From contig JANQSO010000005.1 in assembly GCA_028284005.1 (NCBI GenBank), positions 124,001 to 188,000 of the forward strand: a stretch of 64,000 nucleotides of DNA. Reading direction: 5' to 3'. Source of the stretch: Flavobacteriaceae bacterium. GTDB lineage: Bacteria; Bacteroidota; Bacteroidia; Flavobacteriales; Flavobacteriaceae. A program made the position numbers and the translations under genes. Positions 26,084 to 36,319 of this stretch are shown here, one piece after another. The number at the start of each line of letters is the position of its first letter. The first letter of the stretch is position 1. A model generated the notes under the pieces. The model did no database searches, had not been told where the DNA came from, and saw nothing but the letters and a program-made list of their open reading frames with translations.

Positions 26084-26884
26084 ATGGCAAACAAAACAGA
26101 AGTTAAAGACTTGCTGGATGCAGGTGTACACTTTGGTCACTTGACCAGAAAATGGAATCCAAACATGGCTCCCTACATTTATATGGAGCGCAATGGAATT
26201 CATATTTTAAATCTTTACAAAACTGCTGCAAAACTTGAGGAAGCTAATGAAGCTCTTAAAAAGATCGCAGCCAGTGGAAGAAAAATCCTTTTCGTAGCTA
26301 CAAAAAAACAAGCAAAGGACATTGTTGCTGAAAAAGCCGGCAATGCCAATATGCCGTACATTACCGAAAGATGGCCCGGTGGAATGCTTACTAATTTTGT
26401 AACGATTAGAAAAGCTGTTAAAAAAATGGCTTCTATTGATCGCATGAAACAAGATGGTACTTTTAATACACTTTCTAAGAAAGAGCGTTTACAGGTAGAC
26501 CGTCTTCGAGCAAAATTGGAAAAGAATTTAGGTTCCATTAGTGACATGAGTCGTCTTCCCGGAGCATTGTTCATTGTAGACACTACACGTGAGCATATTG
26601 CTGTAAAAGAAGCTCAAAAATTGAACATTCCTATTTTCGCAATGGTAGATACTAATAGTGACCCACGTGAAATAGATTATGTGATCCCTTCTAACGACGA
26701 CGCTTCAAAATCTATCGATAAGATAATGACCTCAGTTTCCGAAGCGGTTATCGAAGGCCTTGCCGAGAGAAAATCAGGTAAAGAAGACGATGTGCCAAAA
26801 GCAGCTAAGGCAGCGCCCGACACTAAGAAAGAAGAGGCTAAAGCTGTTGCAGTAGAAGCCGCTGCTACAAAAGAAGAAGAATAA
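26084..26884 (+). CDS. rpsB: 30S ribosomal protein S2
   Basis: The 266-residue protein has the S2 start (KDLLDAGVHFGHLTRKWNP), the central GRKILFVATKKQAKD and ITERWPGGMLTNF, and VDTNSDPREIDYVIPSNDDA. It is a small-subunit protein needed for binding S1-like factors and mRNA. The ATG at 26084 begins the conserved MANKTEVKDLL; 12 extra codons upstream in the same frame are not family-like. The last 30 residues are an Ala/Lys/Glu-rich tail common in Bacteroidota. tsf follows after 99 bases. Confidence 0.95.
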   Translation: MANKTEVKDLLDAGVHFGHLTRKWNPNMAPYIYMERNGIHILNLYKTAAKLEEANEALKKIAASGRKILFVATKKQAKDIVAEKAGNANMPYITERWPGGMLTNFVTIRKAVKKMASIDRMKQDGTFNTLSKKERLQVDRLRAKLEKNLGSISDMSRLPGALFIVDTTREHIAVKEAQKLNIPIFAMVDTNSDPREIDYVIPSNDDASKSIDKIMTSVSEAVIEGLAERKSGKEDDVPKAAKAAPDTKKEEAKAVAVEAAATKEEE

Positions 26885-26904
26885 GAAACATTCAATTAAC
26901 ACAT

Positions 26905-26953
26905 AAAAGTCGTTTGGTTCTTTTTCTCACTGAAAATAAATTAAGCGACTTTT
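26905..26953 (+). terminator. Possible terminator or attenuator between rpsB and tsf
   Basis: AAAAGTCG (26905-26912) pairs with CGACTTTT (26946-26953), followed by more Ts. The 33-base loop is long, so read-through into tsf is likely. Confidence 0.4.
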
Positions 26954-26983
26954 TTTTAATACATAACTTAAAAATTTAATACG

Positions 26984-27949
26984 ATGGCAAACATAACAGC
27001 CGCAGAAGTAAATAAATTAAGAAAAGCAACCGGAGCCGGTATGATGGACTGCAAAAAAGCATTGGTCGAGGCAGAAGGTGATTTTGACAAAGCAATTGAG
27101 ATCCTAAGAAAAAAAGGACAAAAAATAGCTGAAAAAAGAGCAGACCGTGATTCCAGTGAAGGTGCTGTGATCGCAAAAGTAAATGATGCAAAAACAAAAG
27201 GAGTGATCGTTTCTTTAAACTGTGAAACAGATTTCGTTGCTAAAAATACCGACTATGTAGCTTTGGCACATAAAATGGCAGAAATTGCATTAAATACTTC
27301 AAGTAAAGAAGAATTTTTAGCTGCTGATTTTGGTGGTATGACCGTTGATGAAAAGCTTCTTGAACAAACAGGAGTTATTGGTGAGAAAATTGAAATTGGT
27401 GCATATAAAACTTTAGAAGCTCCTTTCGTTGGATCTTATATTCATGGGAATAAAATTGCTGCTTTAGTAGGTTTATCTGCTAATATAGAAGGAGCCGAAG
27501 CTCTGGCAAAAGATATTTCTATGCAGGTAGCCTCAATGGGAGCTACTACATTATCTTACAAAGATTTTGACGCAAGTTTTATTGCTTCGGAAACCGAAGC
27601 CAGAATAGCAGTCATCGAAAAAGATAATATTGAATTGGGCAGATTAGGTAAAACACTTAAAAATGTTCCTAAATATATTTCCAGAGCACAATTAACAGAT
27701 GAAGTTCTTGCTCAAGCCGAAGAAGATGCAAAAGCAGAATTAAAGGCAGAAGGTAAGCCTGAACAAATCTGGGATAGAATCCTACCTGGAAAATTAGAGC
27801 GTTTTATTTCTGATAACACAACTCTGGACCAGGAACAATGCCTTTTAGATCAAAACTTCATTAAAGATGAAAAAAAGAGCGTTGCCGAATATGTTAAATC
27901 TGTTGGTGACGTAGAAGTTGTTTCTTTTGAAAGAGTATCTTTAGGATAA
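26984..27949 (+). CDS. tsf: Translation elongation factor Ts
   Basis: The 321-residue protein starts with the family motif VNKLRKATGAGMMDCKKAL, has the dimer and core signature VSLNCETDFVAKN, and includes AGVIGEKI-like and KYISRAQL segments. EF-Ts recycles EF-Tu by GDP/GTP exchange. The rpsB-tsf order is near universal. A strong terminator follows. Confidence 0.96.
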   Translation: MANITAAEVNKLRKATGAGMMDCKKALVEAEGDFDKAIEILRKKGQKIAEKRADRDSSEGAVIAKVNDAKTKGVIVSLNCETDFVAKNTDYVALAHKMAEIALNTSSKEEFLAADFGGMTVDEKLLEQTGVIGEKIEIGAYKTLEAPFVGSYIHGNKIAALVGLSANIEGAEALAKDISMQVASMGATTLSYKDFDASFIASETEARIAVIEKDNIELGRLGKTLKNVPKYISRAQLTDEVLAQAEEDAKAELKAEGKPEQIWDRILPGKLERFISDNTTLDQEQCLLDQNFIKDEKKSVAEYVKSVGDVEVVSFERVSLG

Positions 27950-27969
27950 ACAACATATAATATCTCATA

Positions 27970-28010
27970 AAAAAACGCCTTCAAATTATTTTGAAGGCGT
28001 TTTTTATTTT
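27970..28010 (+). terminator. Intrinsic terminator after tsf
   Basis: Perfect 16-bp stem (27970-27985 with 27990-28005, loop TTAT) with a T-tract within and after the right arm. It closes the ribosomal protein operon. Confidence 0.85.
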
Positions 28011-28035
28011 AAAGCAATCATCCATAATTTTTCGT

Positions 28036-28043
28036 TATTTTTG
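28036..28043 (+). promoter_or_regulatory. -7 element (TATTTTTG) for pyrH-frr
   Basis: Exact TAnnTTTG 18 bases before the pyrH ATG and downstream of the tsf terminator. No clear -33 TTG. Confidence 0.45.
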
Positions 28044-28061
28044 CCTCAATAAACTACCGCT

Positions 28062-28769
28062 ATGCAATACAAAAGAATCCTCTTAAAACTTTCCGGAGAA
28101 GCCTTAATGGGTAACCGTCAATACGGTATTGACCCGGAACGGCTCAAAGAATATGCAGATGAAATCAAGAATATTACAGCTTTGGGTGTTGAGGTTGCAA
28201 TTGTAATTGGAGGTGGTAATATTTTTAGAGGAGTTGCAGGTGCCAGTCGTGGTATGGACCGGGTACAAGCGGACCATATGGGAATGTTGGCAACTGTTAT
28301 CAATGGACTTGCCTTGCAAAGTGCGCTTGAAGATGAAAACATTCCTACTCGCTTACAGAGTGCTGTAAAGATAAATGAAGTTGCAGAACCTTTTATACGC
28401 CGTAAAGCTATCAGGCATTTGGAAAAAGGGCGTGTAGTGATATTTGGTGGTGGAACCGGAAATCCTTATTTTACTACAGATTCTGCTGCTGTTTTACGTG
28501 CTATTGAAGTTGGAGCAGACGTTATTTTAAAAGGAACACGTGTAGACGGAATCTATTCAAGTGACCCGGAAAAAGACATAGATGCAACAAAATTCGATTT
28601 TATTAGTTTTGATGATGTCCTTAAAAAAGGACTAAAGGTAATGGATACTACTGCATTTACATTAAGTCAGGAAAATGAATTGCCTATAATTGTTTTCGAT
28701 ATGAATACCAAAGGCAATTTACTTAAAGTAGTTTCCGGAGAAAAAATTGGCACCAAGGTCAATTTATAG
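28062..28769 (+). CDS. pyrH: Uridylate kinase
   Basis: The 235-residue protein belongs to the amino-acid-kinase fold UMP kinases. Visible motifs are [13 protein letters not shown] at the N-terminus, [26 protein letters not shown] and [13 protein letters not shown]. It phosphorylates UMP to UDP for RNA and nucleotide-sugar synthesis and is usually allosterically controlled by GTP and UTP. It is followed after 43 bases by frr, the usual order. Confidence 0.96.
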   Translation: MQYKRILLKLSGEALMGNRQYGIDPERLKEYADEIKNITALGVEVAIVIGGGNIFRGVAGASRGMDRVQADHMGMLATVINGLALQSALEDENIPTRLQSAVKINEVAEPFIRRKAIRHLEKGRVVIFGGGTGNPYFTTDSAAVLRAIEVGADVILKGTRVDGIYSSDPEKDIDATKFDFISFDDVLKKGLKVMDTTAFTLSQENELPIIVFDMNTKGNLLKVVSGEKIGTKVNL

Positions 28770-28812
28770 CCTTGGCCTGATTTTTGAAAACAGTTCTTTA
28801 AAATTTTTTAAC

Positions 28813-29367
28813 ATGGAAGACGAAATTAAATTTATTATTGACAGTACACGGGAAGCTATGGGTAAAGCACTTACGCATCTTGAAAAAAAATTAGTTAATA
28901 TCCGTGCCGGTAAAGCATCCCCTTCTATGGTTGCAAGTGTGATGGTAGATTATTATGGTAGTCCAACTCCATTAAATCAAGTTTCTAATGTTAGTACTCC
29001 GGACGGGATGACCATTAGTATCCAACCTTGGGAAAAAAGTTTGATCCCCGAAATTGAAAAAGGAATTCACCATGCCAACCTTGGTTTCAATCCTATGAAT
29101 AACGGTGAAAGTGTTATCATTAACGTCCCTCCTTTAACCGAAGAACGTAGAATAGAATTAGCAAAGCAAGCTAAGGCAGAGGCCGAAGAAGCTAAAATTG
29201 GGGTGCGCAATGATCGTAAACATGCCAATAATGAAGTTAAAGAGTTAGATATCTCTGAAGATCTGAAAAAAAATCTGGAAATAGATATTCAACAAATGAC
29301 AGACGATCATATCGCTAAAATTGATGAAATTCTTTCTCATAAAGAAAAAGAGATCATGACGGTCTAA
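28813..29367 (+). CDS. frr: Ribosome recycling factor
   Basis: The 184-residue protein begins at ATG 28813 (MEDEIKFIIDSTREAM); a longer in-frame extension overlaps pyrH and is not family-like. It has NIRAGKASPSMV, the YYGSPTPLNQVSNV segment and the C-terminal DDHIAKIDEILSHKEKEI helix. It splits post-termination ribosomes together with EF-G. A hairpin terminator follows. Confidence 0.95.
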   Translation: MEDEIKFIIDSTREAMGKALTHLEKKLVNIRAGKASPSMVASVMVDYYGSPTPLNQVSNVSTPDGMTISIQPWEKSLIPEIEKGIHHANLGFNPMNNGESVIINVPPLTEERRIELAKQAKAEAEEAKIGVRNDRKHANNEVKELDISEDLKKNLEIDIQQMTDDHIAKIDEILSHKEKEIMTV

Positions 29368-29396
29368 TTTTAGAATTAGTTAAACAAAACACAATA

Positions 29397-29417
29397 AAAG
29401 CGGCTAAATGCCGCTTT
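29397..29417 (+). terminator. Hairpin after frr
   Basis: AAAGCGGC-TAAAT-GCCGCTTT, 8-bp stem. The T-tract is short, so termination strength is uncertain. Confidence 0.55.
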
Positions 29418-29422
29418 CTGTA

Positions 29423-29430
29423 TAAATTTG
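29423..29430 (+). promoter_or_regulatory. -7 element (TAAATTTG) for the DUF5686-like gene
   Basis: Exact TAnnTTTG, 26 bases before the ATG at 29457. No TTG at the -33 position. Confidence 0.45.
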
Positions 29431-29456
29431 CATACATAAGTAACCCTTCCATTTTC

Positions 29457-30722
29457 ATGCGTAAATTATTGATCCTCTCTTTTATTCTAATAGGATATAG
29501 TACCATTGCGCAACAACCCGCCATAGAAACCAAAAAAGACACCACTGCTTCCGGAAAGGAAAAAAAACAAAACCCTTTTAACACCGGCTTTTACCCTATT
29601 GGCTTTTTTGATGTTGATTTACGTTACCTTATAAAATATAACAACTACGAAGGAATTCGATTAGGTATTGGGGGAGTAACCAATAACCGTTTATCTGAAT
29701 ATATTAAGCTGGGAGGTTACATAGCAAGAGGTTTTAAGGATAAAGATATTAAGTTTAGTGCCGGAGGTAGTTTTCGGTTAAATAAAAGTGGAAAGACCTG
29801 GGTCAACCTCTATTATATCAATGATATTCGTGAGATTGGAACATTCAATTATCTTACTGATGATAGGGTATATTCTGTTTTTGAACCTCGGTTGGTAAAT
29901 ATTACACAGTTTTACAAATACAGAACCTGGCAAACAAATATTCAATACGAATTCACTCCCAAAATACTTTCGGAAGTACGCCTCTCGAGGGTCAAGATTA
30001 ACCAAATTGAAGACTATCAATTTTTCAAAGATGGTATTACCTATGAAAACTATCATACCACCGAAGCTACTACCTCTATTAGAATTAGCCCAAAAAGTAA
30101 TTTCTTTACTACAGAAGATGGAAGAGTGGAATATTTTGATGGCTTTCCAAAGATCAGTGCTCAGATCACACAAGGTATCAAAGGAATTTCAAAAAGCGAC
30201 TTTACCTATACCAAACTAGGTTTAAAATTGGATTACTACATAAAAAGGACCAATTTGTCTTCAACTAATATTTTAGCAGAAGGCAACCTGGGATTTGGAG
30301 ATATCCCGCTAACGCATTTATTTCATGCATATCCCAACAGTCCTACCAAAGATGAGATCTTTCAGCGTTTCTCTGTAGCAGGCAGGCGTAGTTTTGAAAC
30401 CATGTATTTTGGCGAGTTCTTTTCAGATAAATTGGCAACTATTCAAGTGAAGCATAGTTTACGACGGTTCAATATTTCACAAAAGTTACAACCGGAGCTT
30501 GTCTTTATAACCCGTCATGCTATTGGAGGTCTAAAAAACCCCGAAGAACATATTGGTATTGATTTTAATACTCTGGACCAGTTGTATTCTGAATCTGGAT
30601 TTGAACTCAATAAATTACTTTTTGGCTTTGGATTAAGTTTTGCCTACCGATATGGATTCTATCACCTTCCAGACCTGGAAGATAATATTTCCTTTAAATT
30701 CACTTTTTACCTTAAAATATAG
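29457..30722 (+). CDS. DUF5686-like outer-membrane barrel protein
   Basis: The 421-residue protein starts with a signal peptide (MRKLLILSFILIGYSTIAQQ). The region from FDVDLRYLIKYNNYEGIRLG to the end resembles the C-terminal barrel part of DUF5686 proteins, with GIGGVTNNRLSEYIKLGGY and repeated strands, ending in FTFYLKI. Typical DUF5686 proteins are about twice as long and begin with a carboxypeptidase-regulatory-like domain; that part is absent here. The clean signal peptide and promoter suggest a true short form rather than a truncated gene. The function is unknown. It precedes the MMPL transporter by about 60 bases. Confidence 0.65.
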   Translation: MRKLLILSFILIGYSTIAQQPAIETKKDTTASGKEKKQNPFNTGFYPIGFFDVDLRYLIKYNNYEGIRLGIGGVTNNRLSEYIKLGGYIARGFKDKDIKFSAGGSFRLNKSGKTWVNLYYINDIREIGTFNYLTDDRVYSVFEPRLVNITQFYKYRTWQTNIQYEFTPKILSEVRLSRVKINQIEDYQFFKDGITYENYHTTEATTSIRISPKSNFFTTEDGRVEYFDGFPKISAQITQGIKGISKSDFTYTKLGLKLDYYIKRTNLSSTNILAEGNLGFGDIPLTHLFHAYPNSPTKDEIFQRFSVAGRRSFETMYFGEFFSDKLATIQVKHSLRRFNISQKLQPELVFITRHAIGGLKNPEEHIGIDFNTLDQLYSESGFELNKLLFGFGLSFAYRYGFYHLPDLEDNISFKFTFYLKI

Positions 30723-30755
30723 ACTTACTAACCATTTAAGTCTGTGGGATTTTAA

Positions 30756-30763
30756 TACCTTTG
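30756..30763 (+). promoter_or_regulatory. -7 element (TACCTTTG) for the MMPL transporter
   Basis: Exact TAnnTTTG. It overlaps the first in-frame TTG (30761), which rules that codon out as start and points to TTG 30785. A -33 TTG is not evident. Confidence 0.5.
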
Positions 30764-30784
30764 CGCTGCCAAAAAAGGGTTGAT

Positions 30785-33172
30785 TTGGATAAACTTTTTA
30801 GTATAGGGTTTTGGAGTGCTGTTGCTCGTTTTATAATACGAAACCGTACGCTCATTCTTATTGTAATTGCAATTATTACAGTATTCTTTACAATGCAGTG
30901 GAAGCATATGCGGTTTACCTATACCGAAGCAAACCTTCTTCCGGACGATCATGAAATAAATGTTGAGTACAACAAATTTTTGTCTGAATTTGGTGAAGAA
31001 GGAAATCTCATCGTATTAGGAGTAAAGGATTCTGCACTTTTCACTTCATCAAACTTTAAAGCATGGAACCAACTTTCTAAAGACATAAATCTTTCAAATG
31101 AAGTTGAATTAACTCTTTCCGTAGGTGACCTTCAGAAACTAGAAAAAAGAACCGATAGTGCAGGCTTCCACCTGGTTCCGTTTATACAAGATTCTGTTCT
31201 AACCGTTGAAAAATTAAAACAATACCAGTTTGAGCTGTTTAATAAATTACCTTTCTATAATGGATTAATATACAGTCCTAACAAGCAATCGGTACGTACA
31301 GCAATCTACCTCAAAAAGGATATTGTAAATAGTCCTGCCAGAAAAGACTTTATAGATAATGACCTTATCCCTCTTATTAAAAATTTTGAAGAGCAAACCG
31401 GAATTAAAGTGCACACCTCGGGAATGCCTTATATCCGTACGCTTAATTCGCAAAATATTATCGATGAAATAGGAATGTTCATTGGTGCGGCTCTTTTGGT
31501 AACTTCACTTATCTTTTTCTTTTTTTTCAGGTCCTTTAGAGCCACTTTCATCTCTATGGTGACAGTGATTATTGGAGTAATGTGGGCCTTTGGGATTTTA
31601 GGATTGTTACATTACGAAATTACAGTACTTACTGCTTTAATTCCTCCCTTGATCATTGTAATTGGTATTCCCAATTGTATTTTCCTTATTAATAAATACC
31701 AACAGGAAATCAAGCAGCATGGAAACCAGGCAAAATCATTGCAGCGTGTTATTTCGAAAGTGGGAAATGCAACTTTAATGACCAATGTAACAACTGCTTC
31801 CGGTTTTGCAACCTTCATTTTAACCAATAGCAAGCTTTTAAAAGAGTTTGGTATTGTTGCTTCGATCAATATCATCGCTATCTTCTTATTAAGTTTATTC
31901 ATTATTCCAATTGTCTATAGCTATATGGCGGTCCCAAAATACAAACACCTAAAGCACCTTAATAAGCAATGGATAGGGAAGTTTGTAAGCTGGATGGAAC
32001 GCATGGTAAAAGAGCATCGTATTGCTATTTATATTATGGCAGTAGCATTGCTTTGTACTAGCATCATTGGGATCTTTAATATTAAACTGTCCGGAAGCCT
32101 CATTGAAGACATGCCTAAAAAGGCTGAATTCTTTCAGGATATAAAGTTTTTTGAAACCGAGTACGAAGGAATAATGCCTTTGGAAATTCTTATTGATACC
32201 AAGAGGCAAAAAGGCGTCATGAAACTAGCTACCTTAAAGAGAATGGATGAGTTACAGGAGTATCTGGAAGAAATCCCCGAACTCTCAAAACCGCTTTCTG
32301 TGGTCGAGTTAGTAAAGTATTCCAAGCAGGCTTACTATAACAACAATCCGGAATACTACCAGCTTCCCAACAGCCAGGAGCGCACCTTTATACTTTCTAA
32401 TGCAAAAAGTAGCGCTAAAGATTCCAATTTATTATCCAGTTATGTAGACAGTACAGGACAATATGCACGTGTTACTACTTTTATGAAAGATACCAAAACA
32501 GAGCGTTTTGACCGTATTGAAGAAGATCTCCGTGCAAAAGTCAATAAAATATTTCCTGCTGAACGTTATGAGGTATCCATTACAGGAAAAGCTTTGGTCT
32601 TCCAAAAAGGAACTAAGTACTTGGTAACAAATCTGGTAATTTCATTATCTCTTGCTATTTTCCTTATTGCGTTATTAATGGCATGGATGTTTAGAAGCTT
32701 ACGAATGATCCTGGTCTCCCTTATCCCTAACTTACTACCTTTAATTATTACAGCGGGGCTAATGGGGTTTTTGGGGGTTCCTATTAAACCTTCTACTATT
32801 TTGGTATTTAGTATTGCGTTTGGTATTTCTGTAGATGATACCATTCATTTTTTAGCAAAGTATAGACAAGAATTAATTTCAAACAACTGGAAGATTAAGA
32901 AGTCTGTATATGCGGCTTTACGTGAAACAGGTGTTAGTATGTTCTATACTTCCATTGTCTTGTTCTTTGGATTTTCGGTATTTACCATTTCCAGTTTTGG
33001 CGGCACTGTAGCTTTAGGAGCTTTAGTTTCGGCGACATTGTTGTTTGCAATGCTTGCTAATTTGTTATTGCTTCCTTCACTATTATTATCACTGGAAAGA
33101 AGTATTGCCAATAAGGAGACGCTTAAAAAACCGGCGCTTAAAATTATTCCCGATAGCGAAGAAGAAGAGTAG
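30785..33172 (+). CDS. MMPL/RND-superfamily transporter
   Basis: The 795-residue protein has two repeated halves, each with one helix, a large outer loop and a bundle of five helices (first bundle about 220-390, second about 615-780). The second half keeps FGISVDDTIHF, with the Asp pair typical of proton-driven RND pumps; the first half has GIPNCIFLINKY without it. Patched/MMPL-type carriers move lipids or hydrophobic molecules. There is no adaptor or outer-membrane channel nearby. The start is assigned to TTG 30785 (MDKLFSIGFW), because an earlier TTG lies inside the promoter and the next ATG lies within the first membrane helix. Confidence 0.82.
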   Translation: MDKLFSIGFWSAVARFIIRNRTLILIVIAIITVFFTMQWKHMRFTYTEANLLPDDHEINVEYNKFLSEFGEEGNLIVLGVKDSALFTSSNFKAWNQLSKDINLSNEVELTLSVGDLQKLEKRTDSAGFHLVPFIQDSVLTVEKLKQYQFELFNKLPFYNGLIYSPNKQSVRTAIYLKKDIVNSPARKDFIDNDLIPLIKNFEEQTGIKVHTSGMPYIRTLNSQNIIDEIGMFIGAALLVTSLIFFFFFRSFRATFISMVTVIIGVMWAFGILGLLHYEITVLTALIPPLIIVIGIPNCIFLINKYQQEIKQHGNQAKSLQRVISKVGNATLMTNVTTASGFATFILTNSKLLKEFGIVASINIIAIFLLSLFIIPIVYSYMAVPKYKHLKHLNKQWIGKFVSWMERMVKEHRIAIYIMAVALLCTSIIGIFNIKLSGSLIEDMPKKAEFFQDIKFFETEYEGIMPLEILIDTKRQKGVMKLATLKRMDELQEYLEEIPELSKPLSVVELVKYSKQAYYNNNPEYYQLPNSQERTFILSNAKSSAKDSNLLSSYVDSTGQYARVTTFMKDTKTERFDRIEEDLRAKVNKIFPAERYEVSITGKALVFQKGTKYLVTNLVISLSLAIFLIALLMAWMFRSLRMILVSLIPNLLPLIITAGLMGFLGVPIKPSTILVFSIAFGISVDDTIHFLAKYRQELISNNWKIKKSVYAALRETGVSMFYTSIVLFFGFSVFTISSFGGTVALGALVSATLLFAMLANLLLLPSLLLSLERSIANKETLKKPALKIIPDSEEEE

Positions 33173-33178
33173 GTTTTG

Positions 33179-33209
33179 TTGCTCTTTTTGTAACTAAGAA
33201 GTATATTTA
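33179..33209 (+). promoter_or_regulatory. Promoter of asnS
   Basis: TTG at 33179-33181, 20-base spacer, TATATTTA at 33202-33209 (one mismatch). The ATG is at 33229. Confidence 0.4.
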
Positions 33210-33228
33210 CCCCTCAAAAATTTGAACC

Positions 33229-34671
33229 ATGCGGCACACAGAAATTAATGAATTATTGCAAAGTGAACCTTCACTTCATGAAGTTATTGTAAGAGGTTGG
33301 GTACGCTCTTTTAGGAGCAATCGTTTTATCTCTTTAAATGATGGTTCTACAATTAATAATTTACAGTGTGTTGTTGACTTTTCCTCTGTTGAAGAAGAGG
33401 TCCTTAAAAAAGTTACCGTTGGTGCTGCTATTGAAGTAAATGGCCTCCTGGTAGAAAGTCAGGGGAAAGGACAGAAAGTTGAAGTTCAGGTTTCGGGTAT
33501 TGAAATTTTAGGAGAAGCAGACCCTGAAGAGGTCAAATTAACCATTCTTTCTCCTAAGCGACATTCTATGGAAACTTTACGGGAGCAAGCGCATTTACGT
33601 ATTCGTACCAATACGTTTGGTGCTGTAATGCGATTGCGTTCAAAATTAGCTTTTGCGGTTCATGAATATTTTCAGAAAAATGGATTTTACTACATGCATG
33701 CACCAATCATTACAGGAAGTGATGCAGAAGGTGCCGGTGAAATGTTTCGGGTAAGTGTGTTGGACCCTGAAGATCTGCCATTAGATGAAAACGGAAAAGT
33801 GAATTATAAAGAAGACTTTTTCGGGAAAGAAACCAATCTTACCGTAAGTGGCCAGTTGGAAGCTGAAACGTATGCAATGGGATTAGGAAAAGTGTACACC
33901 TTTGGACCGACCTTCCGAGCTGAAAACTCTAATACCTCACGCCATTTAGCGGAATTCTGGATGATAGAGCCGGAAATTGCTTTTTGTGACCTGGACGGGA
34001 ATATGGATCTGGCCGAAGATTTCATAAAATATGTGATCAAGTATGCCATAGATAATTGTGGCGATGACCTCGAGTTCTTAGAAAACAGATTACTTCAGGA
34101 AGAAAAAAGTAAGCCCCAGGCTGAGCGAAGTGAAATGTCTCTTAGAGAAAAGCTTCGGTTTGTTTTGGAAAATAACTTTAAACGGGTAAGCTATACCGAA
34201 GCAATTGAAATATTGAAAAGGTCTAAACCAAATAAAAAGAAAAAATTCAAGTACATCATTGAAGAATGGGGAGCAGACCTGCAAAGCGAGCATGAACGCT
34301 TTTTGGTGGAAAAACATTTTAAATGCCCTGTAATCTTGTTTGATTACCCTGCGGAGATAAAGTCGTTTTATATGCGATTGAACAATGATGGAAAGACCGT
34401 TCGTGCTATGGATGTACTTTTTCCGGGGATTGGTGAAATTGTAGGTGGTTCACAACGTGAAGAACGTTTTGATGTTTTAAATCAAAAGATGGAAACTATG
34501 GGAATTCCTCAGGACGAATTGTATTGGTATCTTGACCTTAGAAAGTTTGGTACAGCAGTACATAGTGGCTTTGGACTTGGGTTTGAACGTTTGGTACAAT
34601 TTGTAACCGGAATGGGAAATATCCGCGATGTAATACCTTATCCGCGTACGCCAGGAAATGCAGAATTTTAA
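33229..34671 (+). CDS. asnS: Asparaginyl-tRNA synthetase
   Basis: The 480-residue class IIb synthetase has an N-terminal OB-fold anticodon-binding domain ([21 protein letters not shown]) and a catalytic core with motif 2 [20 protein letters not shown] and motif 3 [10 protein letters not shown]. It charges tRNA-Asn directly, so the cell need not make Asn-tRNA by transamidation. A lysine-rich insert lies near residue 320-345. It appears monocistronic. Confidence 0.95.
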   Translation: MRHTEINELLQSEPSLHEVIVRGWVRSFRSNRFISLNDGSTINNLQCVVDFSSVEEEVLKKVTVGAAIEVNGLLVESQGKGQKVEVQVSGIEILGEADPEEVKLTILSPKRHSMETLREQAHLRIRTNTFGAVMRLRSKLAFAVHEYFQKNGFYYMHAPIITGSDAEGAGEMFRVSVLDPEDLPLDENGKVNYKEDFFGKETNLTVSGQLEAETYAMGLGKVYTFGPTFRAENSNTSRHLAEFWMIEPEIAFCDLDGNMDLAEDFIKYVIKYAIDNCGDDLEFLENRLLQEEKSKPQAERSEMSLREKLRFVLENNFKRVSYTEAIEILKRSKPNKKKKFKYIIEEWGADLQSEHERFLVEKHFKCPVILFDYPAEIKSFYMRLNNDGKTVRAMDVLFPGIGEIVGGSQREERFDVLNQKMETMGIPQDELYWYLDLRKFGTAVHSGFGLGFERLVQFVTGMGNIRDVIPYPRTPGNAEF

Positions 34672-34852
34672 AAGGGATAAGCAAAGAGTGTCTCTTAAGA
34701 CTAAAATCTTTTTTAAGATATTTATACAATGCTATTCTTTGGGCATTAAGGTTTCGGTTTATAGTCTTTTTTCATAAGCTTTTATTAAAACCGGCCACTT
34801 CACACTGGTAAGTAACTGGTTTTTTTTAACTTTATATATAAGTAAGAATATA

Positions 34853-36319
34853 ATGCTAAAACAACAGTTAAACTTTAAATTATCCCAGAAGCTTTCGCCT
34901 CAACAAATCCAGTTGATGAAGCTCATACAATTGCCTACCCAAGCTTTTGAGCAACGTATTTCCCAGGAAATGGAAGAAAATCCTGCACTAGAAGGAGGCA
35001 AAGATGATGCCGATGCTTTTGAAGACGATTTTAATAATGATGATTATAACGAAGATGATTATAACGAAGGTTCCGAGATCATCGAAACAGACATAAATGT
35101 CGATGATTATTTAAGTGATGATGAAACACCCAGTTATAAACTATCGGCAAATAATTACAGTGCAGATGATGAAGAGAAGCAAACACCGTATGCTTCAGGG
35201 ACTTCTTTTAACCAGTACTTATTACAGCAATTAAATACATATCGGTTAAATGATGAAGAGAAAGAAATTGCTCATTTTTTGGTTGGCAGTGTAGATGAAA
35301 GTGGCTATATAAGACGCGATATACAGGACATTGTGGATGATCTGGCGTTTACACAAAACGTTTATACTTCTGAAGAAAATATTGAAAAAATCCTGCAAAT
35401 TGTTCAGGGATTGGATCCGGCTGGAGTAGCTGCCCGTAATCTTCAGGAATGTTTATTGATCCAATTAAAAAGAAAAGATGACAGCCCCTCTATCCTACTC
35501 GCTACTGAAATTATTGAGGAAACTTTCGATCATTTTTCAAAAAAACATTACAATAAATTACTTCAGAAATTTGATATCTCTGAAGACCAGCTACGTGAAG
35601 CTATTCACGAAATAGAGTGTTTAAACCCCAAACCGGGTGGTGCCTATACTGGTAATACCAGAATAGTTGAGCATGTAGTGCCGGATTTTGCCATAAAGAT
35701 CATTGATGGTGAACTGGACCTTACTTTAAATGGAAGAAATGCTCCGGAACTTCACGTGTCCCACGAATATACCAATATGCTGAAGAGTTATAAAGAATCT
35801 AAGGACAAGTCTAAGTCTCAAAAAGATGCCATACTCTTTATCAAACAAAAATTAGATGCCGCCAAATGGTTCATTGATGCTATTAAGCAAAGACAGCAAA
35901 CATTATTTGTTACCATGAATGCTATTATGCACCATCAAAAAGAATATTTTTTAACGGGGGATGAACGCAAACTAAAGCCAATGATCTTAAAGGATATTGC
36001 TGATACAATAGGAATGGATGTTTCTACGGTTTCTCGTGTTGCAAATAGTAAATATGTTGACACTCCTTACGGCACAAAACTCATTAAGGAGTTCTTTAGT
36101 GAATCTATGAAAAATGATCAAGGAGAAGATGTTTCTACTAAAGAGATAAAGAAAATTCTGGAAATAACTATTGGAGAAGAGGACAAGAAAAAGCCCCTTA
36201 CTGATGATAAGCTGGCAAAAATTTTGAAAGAAAAAGGATATCCTATTGCTCGTCGTACAGTAGCAAAATACCGTGAGCAACTTGATTTACCCGTAGCACG
36301 CCTCCGAAAAGAAATTTAA
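34853..36319 (+). CDS. rpoN: RNA polymerase sigma-54 factor
   Basis: The 488-residue protein has the Gln-rich N-terminal activator-interacting region (LSQKLSPQQIQLMKLIQLP, residues about 10-28), an acidic linker rich in Asp and Asn (50-105), the core-binding domain, a helix-turn-helix (IADTIGMDVSTVSRVANSKY) and the RpoN box ARRTVAKYREQL near the C-terminus. Sigma-54 reads -24/-12 promoters with AAA+ activators. No activator or obvious -24/-12 site was found in this window. Its stop overlaps the next ATG (TAATG). Confidence 0.96.
   Translation: MLKQQLNFKLSQKLSPQQIQLMKLIQLPTQAFEQRISQEMEENPALEGGKDDADAFEDDFNNDDYNEDDYNEGSEIIETDINVDDYLSDDETPSYKLSANNYSADDEEKQTPYASGTSFNQYLLQQLNTYRLNDEEKEIAHFLVGSVDESGYIRRDIQDIVDDLAFTQNVYTSEENIEKILQIVQGLDPAGVAARNLQECLLIQLKRKDDSPSILLATEIIEETFDHFSKKHYNKLLQKFDISEDQLREAIHEIECLNPKPGGAYTGNTRIVEHVVPDFAIKIIDGELDLTLNGRNAPELHVSHEYTNMLKSYKESKDKSKSQKDAILFIKQKLDAAKWFIDAIKQRQQTLFVTMNAIMHHQKEYFLTGDERKLKPMILKDIADTIGMDVSTVSRVANSKYVDTPYGTKLIKEFFSESMKNDQGEDVSTKEIKKILEITIGEEDKKKPLTDDKLAKILKEKGYPIARRTVAKYREQLDLPVARLRKEI

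Noticed and set aside
28747-28812. N-terminal extension of ribosome recycling factor overlapping pyrH
   Set aside because: The sequence does not resemble the family; MEDEIKF at 28813 is the normal start.
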